From Glossina fuscipes (lineage: Eukaryota; Arthropoda; Insecta; Diptera; Glossinidae), in contig NW_023998416.1 of assembly GCF_014805625.2 (NCBI RefSeq), positions 14,018,759 through 14,082,758 of the forward strand: a stretch of 64,000 nucleotides of DNA, read 5' to 3'. Positions 1 to 11,179 of the stretch are shown one piece after another. The translations under genes were made by a program, and so were the position numbers. Below the pieces are notes generated by a model. That model saw only the letters and a list, made by a program, of their open reading frames with translations, had not been told where the DNA came from and did not search any database. The number at the start of each line of letters is the position of its first letter. The first letter of the stretch is position 1.

Positions 1-123
1 GAGTTTTCGAAAAAAAAGAGAATTTTTGCAGTGCCATGGGAAGCTAAATACCAAGAGACCCCAACTTTATGTTTAAAATAGAAGGCAGTAAGCATATTAT
101 GGACGTTGGTTGCTTCGTCGCCC

Positions 124-129
124 TTTATT
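124..129 (-). promoter_or_regulatory. poly(A) signal AATAAA
   Basis: On the minus strand AATAAA begins seven bases after the TGA that closes the open stretch at 136-306. A signal this close to the stop is common in compact insect 3' ends. It supports reading that stretch as the last exon of a minus-strand gene. The hexamer is frequent by chance in DNA this AT-rich. Confidence 0.4.
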
Positions 130-135
130 TCCTTA

Positions 136-306
136 TCAGACGTGGGATCTAGTTCTCATTGCAATCAGAAGTTTCCATATAGTTGCCATATGGCAATTGT
201 CAAGAGTCCTCGCTTTGTCGCCACAAACAGGTTGGTCATTGATAATCGCGTCCATCATTGCATACCAATCCGAAGGAAAACCTTGACTAAATAATTCTAA
301 AAACAT
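136..306 (-). CDS. probable terminal coding exon, unidentified gene
   Basis: The minus strand is open for about 53 codons from a splice-acceptor-like TGTTTTTAG (AG at 297-298) to TGA at 136-138. If unspliced, an ATG at 304-306 gives a 56-residue peptide. The codon use looks coding: the peptide is balanced, with DWYAMMDAI in the middle and KLLIAMRTRSHV at the end. An AATAAA follows the stop at once. I do not recognise the protein. The closing pattern (acidic alpha-helical stretch, then a C-terminal helix ending in a basic tail) is loosely like the C-termini of Gfo/Idh/MocA oxidoreductases, but that is a guess. Earlier exons should lie at higher coordinates; none could be joined in phase with confidence. 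It could also be the relic of a retrocopy. Confidence 0.5.
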   Translation of the reverse strand: MFLELFSQGFPSDWYAMMDAIINDQPVCGDKARTLDNCHMATIWKLLIAMRTRSHV

Positions 307-460
307 ATTTTTTTTTTAAATACTTCTTTATGAGATTTTATTACTCCTTTTTTTTTAAATACACATTTTATTGTCTTTTTTTCATTTTCACTAAGAAACA
401 TTCTCATAAGACAAAGCCCCCAAGAAGCTTTATTTTTCTTCTTTACGTTTCTTTCTTATA

Positions 461-960
461 CACTTATATCACTTGCGGCACAGCGTATATTAAGTTTGTG
501 CGCGTATATGTACCACTGGGAGCGACTTCCGAGGGGACCACGTGTTTGTATACCGATAATTACGATTTTTTTTGAAACGATTTAGGTTTGTCTGTCTTTC
601 TATTTATATGATCACTCTCCATACATAGTGTATTGAGATATTATGACGAAATTTGTGACACTGCCATGTTTTGGACCAAAGACAGACCATATGAAAAAGA
701 GGTTGACCGCTTCTCATAATAATTTTTTCTTGCGCAAAGGTCATTATATGAAAGAAATTTTCAATTTTCAAAATTTCTTGAGCAAAGCTGCTAAGTGATT
801 GCAATTTGGAAAAATTTGGCCCGGATGGGCGAATTTTTTGAACCAGCTTCTGTGCAACTATTCCTACAGTAACAAGTTTGAACTCCATTCGATCCCATAC
901 AAAGTTTGTTATAAATTTTTTACTTTGACCTGGAAGCAAGGTATACTTTTGGTATTTTGG
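461..960 (+). repeat. dispersed GTCCGTC-type repeat, copy A
   Basis: The head resembles the family head seen at 5628 and 39059: a degraded CACTTGCGGCACAG, then TATATTAAGTTTGTGCG, an ACCACTGGGAG block where other copies have an AACACCCAGAAGG-like one, and TTTGTCTGTCTTTC at 587-600. Further on comes a segment with GGCCCGGATGGGCGAA and TTTTTTGAACC that resembles the repeat interior near 23490. A minus-strand open stretch of 111 codons (604-939) lies inside and reads as no known protein. I treat that stretch as chance within repeat DNA. Both borders are approximate. Confidence 0.5.
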
Positions 961-1259
961 AATAATATTAACTGATGTGATGTAAGGTATTCGTTGGTTG
1001 GTTTCGCCCCACTAAAATGTTTTTTTGGGCTTTTACTTACTTTTTTTTTGTGTTGAGACTAAGAGCTATAATTGTATGTGCACTTGTATCAACAATAGCG
1101 ATGAATCCCTTGAAATAAACTCATTTCAAAAGATTGGCTGTCGAAACAAATTCGCTTAGGCACGTGGTGATAGGCAAGCATTTTCCTATTAATGAAAATT
1201 CTCGCAGAGAGGATGTTATAAAGAAATGTACCCTATAAAAAAGACTGCACTAAAACCTT

Positions 1260-1442
1260 TTAATGTAAAGGCTTCAATATACAGACCTTAATTGATTTCA
1301 AGTGAAATTTTCTCAGACGCAGAGAAACATTGAGTTGAAAAATGGTTTCTTTTTCCTCCTTTGACTTTTCACTATTCTGTTCTAATATTAATTCATAAAG
1401 TTTTTTTATGCGGTTTTCTTTTATACCTTCCCGTTCAGACAT
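1260..1442 (-). CDS. coding-like small ORF, acidic/basic N-terminal segment, unidentified
   Basis: An ATG with G at -3 opens 60 codons on the minus strand. The first 52 residues are highly charged and helix-prone, rich in E and K, including IKKLYELILEQNSEKSKEEK. After residue 52 the text becomes less protein-like, and an AAG followed by GTCTGT could be a weak donor there. This would suit a first coding exon of a minus-strand gene. It does not join in phase with the exon at 136-296 in an obvious way. No family was recognised. An AT-rich genome yields Lys- and Glu-rich chance ORFs easily, so this stays tentative. Confidence 0.3.
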   Translation of the reverse strand: MSEREGIKENRIKKLYELILEQNSEKSKEEKETIFQLNVSLRLRKFHLKSIKVCILKPLH

Positions 1443-3027
1443 TGCTTCCCAAATAAAGAGCCCCTAAACCCATACGACGTTAACAAAAAATGAGCGTACA
1501 GTGAAGAGGAGAAATTTTGTGTTGTAGAAGACACGCTATTATCAATAATGTATAGAAAATGTTAAACGGACAGATATCTAATTGAACTGAACTCGTTCCT
1601 ATTAAATGGACTCTCTGAAACCTAATTTTATATACAATCAAATCTAATATACCTGTAGCAGTAGGTGCAGGAAGCAAAATTAGTGAACATCATCTCAATC
1701 CTTTCGATGCATGCATGAAATATGAAAAGAACGTTTGTATGGTTTTTTCTATATATCATATTGAAAATAACAGTTTTTCCATATTCCAACCACTGAATAC
1801 ACGTAAGTGCAAATCCAACGTGTAAAAATGGTTAGTGAATGATTTAACTGAAAATATATTTCGCTTCATACGACCACATATGCATTTAAAGATTGCTACG
1901 GATGTTTGTTTAGGTGCCTATGGAACTTTTTCAAACAGTTGGTCTACTCTCCTATGAGAAAAACGATACCATTTTTCTCTTGTAAAGACATAATTTATCC
2001 ACTGGTGTCTTTAGTCGGCAAAAAAAAAAAAAAAAGAAATGTTAAATCCTAAGTACGATAGAAAGTAACGTATAAACGGCGAGTTTCACTCCACTTGATA
2101 TTACCTTTTGTTTGTTCATGAATTAAAGACTTGCAGCCTCGTAAATTTGAGAAATTTTTAATTCTTTTGAATTTTGTTTACAATTGTGGATGGGCAGCTG
2201 TTCTTTGAAGGTTATTCATGAAAGTATCCATATCTTGGTTATGGTTACAAAAACTGTAGAGATAATAATAAGCTTATCTGTTAAAACAGATGTTGATCAG
2301 AAGAAGGAGTATCTGGCGAAAAAAGTAGCGTATATGTCAGTTCAGTACTGGTAAAGTGTCCTGGATAGGGGACTGAGGCTTTTCACACCGAAAACTCAAC
2401 CTTTGATGCCCTTGTGTATATTGTACTCGTCTTTGTTCTAAGGAGCGGCACTGTCGCATAGGAGATTGTGGCTAGCGTTCTTTAGTAAGTGTGCACTTTT
2501 CCCTGACGTTTCTTTTGACACAAACATTGATTCATTCAACGCCTTCAAGAGTATATTATGTACGCTTTAGCCCGCTTGATTATGTTGACGCATAAATATT
2601 GTAGGCGGGTTGTAGGCGCAACATTTGGAATGTTGCCACAAAAAGTTCCGATTGTCATGATAAATAATCTAAAATTATACCTATTTTTTCTATCGTGCAT
2701 GAAAACGGATCCACAACACAGTCTGACGGGGTCTAAATTTATCATATTTTTGTCAAAATTTTTACAATTCTTCACCTATCTCCAGTGTAAAATATTGGAA
2801 ATAGTACCTTGTGTTCATATTTCAAAGTCATTTACAAGCAAGAGGGCAAAGAGGGCGTTCAGTCGTAATTACCAAAAACCAGATCATTCCTTTTCTCGCC
2901 TTGCCTTTCACATCTGGGTGACCGGTGTGCGTTGCTGACAGAGTTGAAAAAATTACACGCACCATTTAGATGGGATAGTGAGGTAAACACCGACCAATTT
3001 TCGAAAATTATTTTATTTTATACAGAC

Positions 3028-3045
3028 AAGAAGAAGAAGAAGAAG
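3028..3045 (+). repeat. (AAG)6 microsatellite
   Basis: Six uninterrupted AAG units lie in otherwise ordinary AT-rich sequence. Confidence 0.9.
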
Positions 3046-3735
3046 TAAACTGTCTGGTGGTGTTTAAACTTAGAGCTGGTTTGTCACCAGTACTTGCGTC
3101 CTGTGATGAAAAGTGTACGCTGCAATTAATCAAAGGCTGAATTCCATGTCGGTCGTACTCATCCTCAGTAATAATAACAATGATTTTTAATGGATAATTT
3201 AATTTTGTGGTAAATTGGATGCATCATATAATAATGCCCTGTACCATTTATGTACCAGTTGTTGTTGCTGTTATTATCATTGTTTTTGATGTTAGTAATG
3301 TGTATTGCTTTTGCATTGTATGTTCATTAAGACATGTCAACATGGTATACACAGTCAGTTATTGTTGATCTTACTATTGACAGAACAATGGTAATATTGT
3401 TATTGTTCTTGTTGTTATCATTTTTTGTTTTTTTTTTTTTGTTTTTTTTTTTGGTTGTTCTGTTGTTATATTAATACCCATGTAACAACGTTACCGATAG
3501 CAACTAGCAACCAACAGCATCACCCGCACATGAGATAATCAGAGATTATACAAGTGATATCAAAGTGAACGCAGCCACACAATTTTCATGACTCAGCTGC
3601 AATAATAGCACCTATGACTTTTAAAGAGGAAAGAGTGATGAAAAAGTGAGCAACGGCATGGGGAATCGACTGACTATAAAACAAAAAAAAAAAAAACAAA
3701 ACAAAATATTCTTGTTCTATGTGTGATTTACAAGC

Positions 3736-3850
3736 GTATATATATTGTATATGTGTATATACATATATATATATAATGAAAGGTCGGTTGTTATAAATAA
3801 ATATATGCATGTGTTTGTGGACAATTCCTCTATATATATATATATATATA
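3736..3850. repeat. compound TA/TG-rich microsatellite region
   Basis: Two TA-rich tracts are separated by about 55 bases. The second is a pure (TA)10 at 3831-3850. TG-containing interruptions occur in the first tract. This is typical slippage-prone fly non-coding DNA. Confidence 0.85.
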
Positions 3851-4508
3851 TGTGTTGTTTGTTTGTTAACATGTCTGCAAATTCATTTGCATGTATAGAG
3901 AACAATACAGTTTATATTTACTGACGGATTAAATAAAGTGAATTTCATATCAAAGTTAAACAAGTGTAGCACACAACATCAATTCATATACGTATGTGTT
4001 TGTGTGTCCTGCACGTTTGTTATTTATTCTCTCTTTTGCACCATAATTATGTGGACCGAAAAGAGTAACAAAATTAACTAGATTTCATTAGTTAGTTAGT
4101 CTTACAATTCGTATTCATCTCTTTTGGTTCGAAGCATTTATTAAATTACCAGGAAAAAACCTAAAAAAAAATCCTTAGAAAATTTGACAAAGCACTTTCA
4201 AAAAAGTTTCCCTTAACCTGCTCACTAACTATCCGCTTTTGTCGCATTTGTTTGCTTAAACCTAGTAAAACCAAGTAAAGGGTAAACATAAATGTTTGAC
4301 TCTCTGTGTGCTTATTGCATTCATAAATTTATTACTTACGTAAAGTGGAAAGATGGAGCATGTGTGATATCTACAATAATTAACAATTAATGCATGTTTA
4401 TCGTAATAGTAAATAATAATACAAGAGCACGTAACGTCAGAAGAACACTGCGGTTATCATAGGTGCACTCTCAGAGAATTGCGTACTCCATCCACATGAA
4501 TCTTATTT

Positions 4509-4546
4509 CTTCTCTCTCACTCTCTGTCTCTCTCTCCTTCTCTGTC
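4509..4546 (+). repeat. imperfect CT-rich tract
   Basis: A polypyrimidine stretch is made mostly of CT units with a few interruptions and is followed by a T run. Polypyrimidine/polypurine DNA of this sort can also serve as a GAGA-factor site on the minus strand, but no gene start lies near. Confidence 0.7.
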
Positions 4547-5627
4547 CCTTTTTTTTTAAAACATGAATCTGACGCCATATTTGAAATCTTCAAATAATTT
4601 ACACTAGAACTACTGACGATTTGCGTATGCCTACACCTACCTAAATGGGTCAATTCGGACTATAATTTTTGTCGAATTGTCACAGTCGTAAAATTGGAAA
4701 TGGGAAGCTTTAATTCCTTCATCGATTAAAAATCCAAGGTTAAAAATGATTGCAATCGGCCTACATAAGCGCCCACAATACACTATATATTGGAACAACA
4801 TCGAAAAAGGCTGGCAGTTTTATTTTCTTTTATATTTTCGTTTATAACTTTTCATCTCGCCTAGATGTCAGAACATTCACTTCGATCGCTTCAACAACAG
4901 GTCCACAAATGATGTTAAAATTCTAATTCAAAATTATTACCCATTTTTTTTTTTTGCAATCGAGTAACGAACATGCTGCTGTGTGCTTGAATCCCGAGCA
5001 ACCATTTTTATGAAGCTCAAAAGATGAAAAGGATTAAATTGACTCACGCGATAGTTCTAGTACTAAATAAAACCATTTTCTTTACGAATTGTTAAAAGTA
5101 AAATACATTTAATGAACTTCTTGTTTTTGCACACCTCTTTGTTATTGTTGTTAGCGATTCTTCGAAACTAACCAGTATAAGGCAAATTAAACTGCACTTC
5201 TCTGGCTTCCTTAAGCTGTTTATATAGTTCGCATATTATTGTTTTTCGTATACGATTCTCTGTAGACCTTTGTGTAATGTTCACGATATCTTATGATGCA
5301 AGTGCTATAATAGGGATAATATTCGAATTTTGCAACGATTAATGGAGAAGAAAAAGATCATAACTATCGATAACGATAACATTTGTTAGTTTAACCGATC
5401 AATCTAACGTGGTGAGTACTGGTTGTCCAGGCGCTTATGCGTTAATAATCGAAAAATTTGAGCTATAAAACCGAAACAAAAGAATTTATTTAATACAAAA
5501 GATAGCGGGGCTTAACCGTTCAGAATGGGTTTGCAATTTGTTCATAAAATGTGTATTGATTAAAAACATAATCTAAATGCGATATTATTTTAATAGTATT
5601 TATGAATATGGGGAAGACTCAGTTTTT

Positions 5628-5960
5628 CATACCCCGCACTACTTGTGGTGCAACGGTATATTAAGTTCGCGCGGATGCTCGCAACATCCAGAAGGGTTTG
5701 ATATAGACCCATCCTTTACTATATTTAAATCGATCTAAGCTTGTCCGTCCGTCTGTCCATCTTGTTTGCTTGAGATCAACCTGAAGGCCACAACTTGAAA
5801 GATAAGTTGACGAGGAATTTGGTACATTCGGGAGTTTTCATCTAAGGATGAATGCTATTGGAAATGATTCAAATCGGCCCACTTCCCATATAACGCCATG
5901 TTCTGAGAAGACTTTATACAAATTGTTGTAGGGTGATGTAGACTATTTAATGCTGGGCTT
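5628..5960 (+). repeat. dispersed GTCCGTC-type repeat, copy B
   Basis: This is the clearest plus-strand copy. The head reads CATACCCCGCACTACTTGTGG and then GTGCAACGGTATATTAAG, a degenerate palindrome joined to the AAGTTCGCGCGGATG block. An AACATCCAGAAGGG block follows, then GATATAGACCCATCC, then GATCTAAGCTTGTCCGTCC. The interior carries AAATCGGCCCACTTCCC, a phrase shared with other copies of this family. No coding capacity is seen. It is probably a non-autonomous element; the downstream border is not defined. Confidence 0.7.
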
Positions 5961-6038
5961 AACGTTGTCTGCATGCCTTGAATTCTTGTGTTCAATCTAC
6001 AGGTCGTAATTTCTATAAGATATTAATGAACTTCCTAT

Positions 6039-6064
6039 TAAAAAGCCCTGACGTAGGGCTTTTA
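6039..6064 (+). other. perfect hairpin with AAAAGCCCT arms
   Basis: AAAAGCCCT (6041-6049) and AGGGCTTTT (6055-6063) form a nine-pair perfect stem around a five-base loop, GACGT. Flanking A/T bases can lengthen it if one A bulges out. It lies just beyond copy B of the dispersed repeat and may be part of it. It resembles an intrinsic terminator only in shape; that has no meaning for fly RNA polymerase II. Confidence 0.6.
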
Positions 6065-6590
6065 ATTGTAGGCCGTGCCGCACTATACTGTATATATTTT
6101 GACATGTTTAAATGCAATGAAAACTCATTTGCATAACTCTTTTGTAAAAATCTACTCATTCGCCTTAGTAAAGAACATAAAATAGCACAATCATACGCCT
6201 GGTATAACAAAATTTAGAATTTGCCTACTAACACCTACTATGTAATGTATGTTCCTATTGGGCGTAGTTCCTATTTATGCTGTGTTTTTAGATTTAACAC
6301 AAAAGTGAATAAGTTACTGTTTGTTGCTTCTACATCCAATAAATTTTCCACAACAATAAACAATAAAATATTACATAATAATAGTTGTTGGTGCTATTAC
6401 TATTAAAATTAGTCTGTGTCGTCGTAATATGAAATATTTACTGTTTTGTTACGACTACCAAACAAACGTGAATGGGCTAAGTGGATGTTTTGCATTAAAA
6501 TGTTTAATACTTAAGAGACTGGATGGAATTTTCAAATACATGTCGAACTTTTTCGGTTCGTTGAACGTATTTCAAGAAAGAAGAAGTTAG

Positions 6591-6806
6591 CTAATGGTTG
6601 CTGCTAACGTTTGACAGCAATATACTATAGGCGTACAGAGACGAATTTCGCTGATAAGATCTTTCGAATATTGCGTTTTGCCGATCAATGTGAAACTGCC
6701 GTTTATGTCGAGTTACACGATCATTTGATTTTGAAATGACACTTGCCGGTATTTGCCAGCAAGCTAACAATTGTTCCTTGTCGCACTCCGTTATATTAAG
6801 TTGCAT
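6591..6806 (-). CDS. coding-like small ORF, unidentified
   Basis: ATG in a GCC context (G at -3) opens 71 codons ending in TAG. The peptide is of mixed composition, starts MQLNITECDKEQLLACWQ, and has basic stretches such as RVTRHKRQFHIDRQ. Its codons are more balanced than in typical chance frames here. An AG that could act as acceptor lies nine bases upstream. No domain, signal peptide or membrane segment is evident, and no family was recognised. Confidence 0.22.
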   Translation of the reverse strand: MQLNITECDKEQLLACWQIPASVISKSNDRVTRHKRQFHIDRQNAIFERSYQRNSSLYAYSILLSNVSSNH

Positions 6807-9800
6807 GGCTCCTAAGTATTTCTTACCCTATTTAAATTTAAATTCTGTTTTCTGGGAATTTCCATATTCCATGCCTTACTACTAAGTAAAGTAATAATAC
6901 ACACAAATGCAATCAAATATTTATATAAATCTGCATATTCAAGCATTTGCTTATGCTTTGCATAAACTACTTATATGCTTATGGCTTTCTGTTCATTTAT
7001 TCTAAAAAGTAATAAACGTGCTTACGGTCAGCTGTAGCCGTGCTCTTAATTTATTAAAAGTGCAATTAATTAATTACTTCCGACCTGAGTTGTACCTTTC
7101 CTCAGCCGTCATATTTATTGTCATGTTGGAAACCCAAAAAAGTTTCTACAATCGACTTGTTGATGTGTACAGGTATGATTAGCATACTATTAACGTGAAA
7201 GGAACGGGAATATGGTAATGAAGATTATAAGGGTGTAAGCCCAGAACTGCGTTTGTCGTTCAACAACGATAGCTAAGCCCTAGTGACTTTACAACAGACT
7301 CGAGCAACCTTAGGCATTTTTAAACATATAACATGTTGCATGACTATTTAACCGTGAAAAAGGTTTCTTCTCGTTGCATGCCACAAAATTTGGCAAAACT
7401 ACAAAAACATGTTGCAAATACTTAAGAAATGCAATGCCGATGTTTCAAACAGACGTATGTAAGACATGCGTAAGTAAACTACAGTCGACTCTATGTTTGT
7501 TTTGAGACGGTGTTCGCGCTCGTAGCACTTGGAAACAAATAAGTTCCTGCCTGGTCACTTAGCAAGAGTCTTTCAAAAGAACATAAACTGATCAATTCTG
7601 AATGAAACGCAACCATTCGGTTGCGAGTAGTCTGTGGTGGAATAAGAAAATCAAACAAAAGCCGCCGGATCATTCTTCATCATGACAATGCGAGCTTCTA
7701 AACATTTCTTGTAACTACCGGCTTTTTAAACGTGTGAATTGTCGAATAAGTTGGCCATTCCCTTGGTAAACCAACGTTAAGAATGTATTAGATGGACATG
7801 GATTTTCGTGACCAAAAGAAGTGATTGATGCCTTCTTGGTCCGATGGACCTTCAGGTGCCTAATAGATGTACTATAAACTACGACTCGATTACATGTTCC
7901 TTTCAAATTATGTATGAGTCATATCTATGGTTTTATCAAGATTTGGATGCGATCCACAGAATCAAGGGTATACTTTCCCCTTTATAGTGTTGATGGCCTC
8001 ACATTTTTTGACACAGTAGCTAGAAGGCACTTAATAATTCACAATTCATAATAACTTGATTATCTGAGTCGTAGGTAACACATACATTTACAACTATTAT
8101 ACAGAAAATATATATCCGTAAGACTACGAATACTGTGCACATTCAATTTGTGTGAACTATGTGAATTATTTAACAATTTATCCGTTCCGATTGCCATATT
8201 ATCCCATTAAATGCATTATCTGGTGTGATTAGTGGCCGAGATTAGCTATTTATTCGCATACGTATACGTATATGATATTATAATATATTATGATTATTCC
8301 TCACTGATCTTATCAGAACACCAGTGACATTATATACTTATTGTTTTTCATTTTGTTCTCATTGTTTCGATATTAGTTCAGTTGGTTACTAATAAGCTTA
8401 TATTAATATTAAATAAACGCAGGATGGAAAAAATACTCTTTCGAAAGTATGGAAAAGTGTATAAATGCCGAGGCAGAATAGTTCCAAAAAACAATAAAGC
8501 ATTTCTTAATGACAAGTTGCTGTTTTTTCATTACTGTACTAAAAATGTAAATAATGCCCCAAGTACTACACATCGACTGGATATATTTTTGTTCAGCAAG
8601 TTGTCTATTATCATATTCTACTTTGCTTACATTATATTATGTGTATAAGTTAATATACATTATTGATGTTGCTTCAGTTTTACGCCTTTGCAGATTGGCT
8701 CATAAGACTGAATAAAAAATCTAGGTTGCGTTTGATGTTTGTTGATATATACAGCAGTAAACGGAACCGAGAAGAGTTTTCCAAACGAAACGTTGTGGTC
8801 GTAATCGTCCCGTTATCGGACAGGAAACAAAAAATATTAATGAAAATTTCAAGTGCGTGCATAAACGAGACGTAAACGGCGTGAGCTCGAGCAATTATTT
8901 GTTTCGCTTTTATTTACATTTGCTGTGAAAGATGCTCTTGAAACACACATTAAGTATCTTACTGAGGTTTAACATTTTTTCCCGCTTTTTTTCTCTTGAG
9001 TTGTTTGCTGCTTTTTGATATCTGCTAGAGGAAGCGATGATTTGATCATCGAGAGACGTTTTCATTATTCGCTCTATACATTACGTTTTATTGCCCACAG
9101 TAAAATGCAAATTGTATTAGCATAGCGTTGTTTTGTGCGGACTTCAAGATTCCGATATTGGTAAAGGGAACGATGCTAAATTGAAATTTAATACGTTTAA
9201 GCAGACAACCACAGATAAATAAAAATCGTCTGATTTTACGATGGTAAACCAATTAGAACATTAATGTTAGCATGGACAAAGAAAAAAAAAAAACCGGAAA
9301 GTATACGCGTAGACAGACCGAAGCAAATAAATGGCTTGAGTAGTTATCCTTAATGGCAATGCAAATTGACTGATGTTCAAGCAAGTATTGGCTGCCATTG
9401 GATATGCAAATTTTATCATTTTTCTAAAATTTACCGATTTCGAAAATGAAACGAAAGAAAATGTGAACGCATCTGTCGAATGCACAAAACGAAAAGCCAA
9501 ACAACAATAAAGCATATACTAGGAAAGAAAAAGAAAAGAAATGAAAACTAAATGAAATGTCGTTAGAGAAATATCACCGCATTCAAGTAAATGTAAAACC
9601 TATAAAAACCATTCAGTGTTTATAAGAGTGCAGTCTATCAAGTTTCGTCCACGTTGCAAAGGCAATGTATTCTCGATATACATTTATTTTAGCCAAAGAA
9701 ATACATTTTCTTCTTTATTATCAAACATATTTTGGTAGTCAATTATCCTCTTCGTACAACGATCATTAAAATGAAGTATCGTACTGGAAGAATGAAAACG

Positions 9801-11179
9801 GAATAAACTTAAGGAATAAGACAATAAACGTGCACTTGTTTGAAGTTCATATCGCTATTTGGTTTACCGAGCATGTTATAAAAGTCATTGATAAGAAAGC
9901 GAAGAAAGCGAAGTGAAAAATTCATAAGTTTCGCGCTAGAATTAGTCATTCATTATGTTTGTATTAAGTGAAAGAAAAATATCGTGGCGTTGTTCTTGAT
10001 AGGTGGTTTTAGAGCCTGCGCGGTCTTCTGATCAACTAAGCATTGATAGTGCGCATGGAATTCTTAAAAAAACGAATCGTGTAAACAAACGTAGTATAAA
10101 CTAACTCTTTACTCTCCAAAGGTAGGGCGTTTAGCCCTAACTACCCAGCGGGAGTCTATTTGGCATGGGTCTTTTCGGATTGACACGTGGACGTGAGTTC
10201 GAAATATGAAGGAAAAAGTTATCTTCCAGTGGGCAAACTTTTTCTCAATGTTCTAAAAAGATTAGAAGAGCTATTAAGAGAATAAAAAAAATTAAAAAAA
10301 AAAAAACAAAATTTACAGTGGTTCTCCCCCAAATAAAGTTGAGCTGTTAAATTAATATGGAGGGACTGTTCGACAAATGCATACAGAGCGTGAGCATGAA
10401 TGATTGTGGCACACATCTCTTATAATCAAATTTTCTGATATTAGTTAGAAAAGTCTGGTAACTAGTTATCTCCATTTTGCCTTTATATATACCCTTCAGT
10501 ACACACCCTTCAGTGTACAATATGTGAAAAAAAAAGAAATGGAAAATGGAAAAAGTTCACAAATTTCACTTAATTGCCAGGAGGTGGCGCACCAATCTGC
10601 AGTGCAGCATTGCTGCCAAAGTTTATGTAGTCAAAATTGATGATAATAGGGAAAATAGGAAAAAGTTGCCCTTTAAATAGCGTTTAGTATTTGCAAAATA
10701 TTGGGGGAGAAGCTGGAAAGAATTATTAAGAGTATTGTTGGAAAAGCAGAAATTGACCCCTTACTTTTAATATCCTTCAAGCAGAAACTTGCACACAATA
10801 TATTAGACAACCTTGTTGATTATCAAGCTGATGGTAAAGTTGTGCAACCTAACTATTTTCTTTCGCTCTTTTTTTTTTAGAGGCTATTCTCCTTACTTTG
10901 GCTAAGTTTTTTATGTCGTTGTACTTTATTCTCCTTTCAATATTTTTTTATTTACTAACTGCTACTAATTCGTTATGAATGAACATATGGAAAGTAGCTT
11001 AAAAAAAAAAAAAACGATAATAAAATTAAAGAATGAAAAGAAACAACTAAGAACATTCTTCTTGAGATAAATGCGGTGATGTGACCACTGCTCTAATTGA
11101 CATTTGAAAATACGCAAGGTTAAGATAATTGACAGATTTTTCTAATGCACTCGGGTTTTTCTACCCACCACAGGAGTAC
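6807..11179. other. AT-rich stretch without recognised gene
   Basis: No gene was recognised. Two consecutive minus-strand open frames, 7491-7673 and 7715-7906, have rather coding-like composition but match no family I know. A plus frame at 8663-8875 contains a good acceptor-like CGCCTTTGCAG near 8693, but no donor or product could be proposed. A-rich runs occur near 9280 and 10300. TATATATACCC near 10485 may be a degraded repeat head. Confidence 0.5.

Larger units (their letters stand above)
1443..5627. other. AT-rich stretch without recognised gene
   Basis: No gene was recognised over this stretch. It holds an A16 run at 2020-2035, an (AAG)6 run at 3028-3045, T-rich DNA at 3421-3452, TA-rich tracts at 3736-3775 and 3831-3850, and a CT-rich tract at 4509-4546. 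A plus-strand open frame of 126 codons (2558-2938) has no recognisable domain, and an overlapping minus frame is open too. I read both as chance. Around 4650-4800 there is text like the interior of the dispersed repeat (GCAATCGGCCTACATAAG). Confidence 0.6.

Noticed and set aside
604..939. 111-codon minus-strand frame
   Set aside because: It lies in dispersed-repeat DNA and reads as no known protein; probably translation of repeat sequence.
2558..2938. 126-codon plus-strand frame
   Set aside because: No domain, an overlapping minus frame is open too, and no regulatory or splice context was found.
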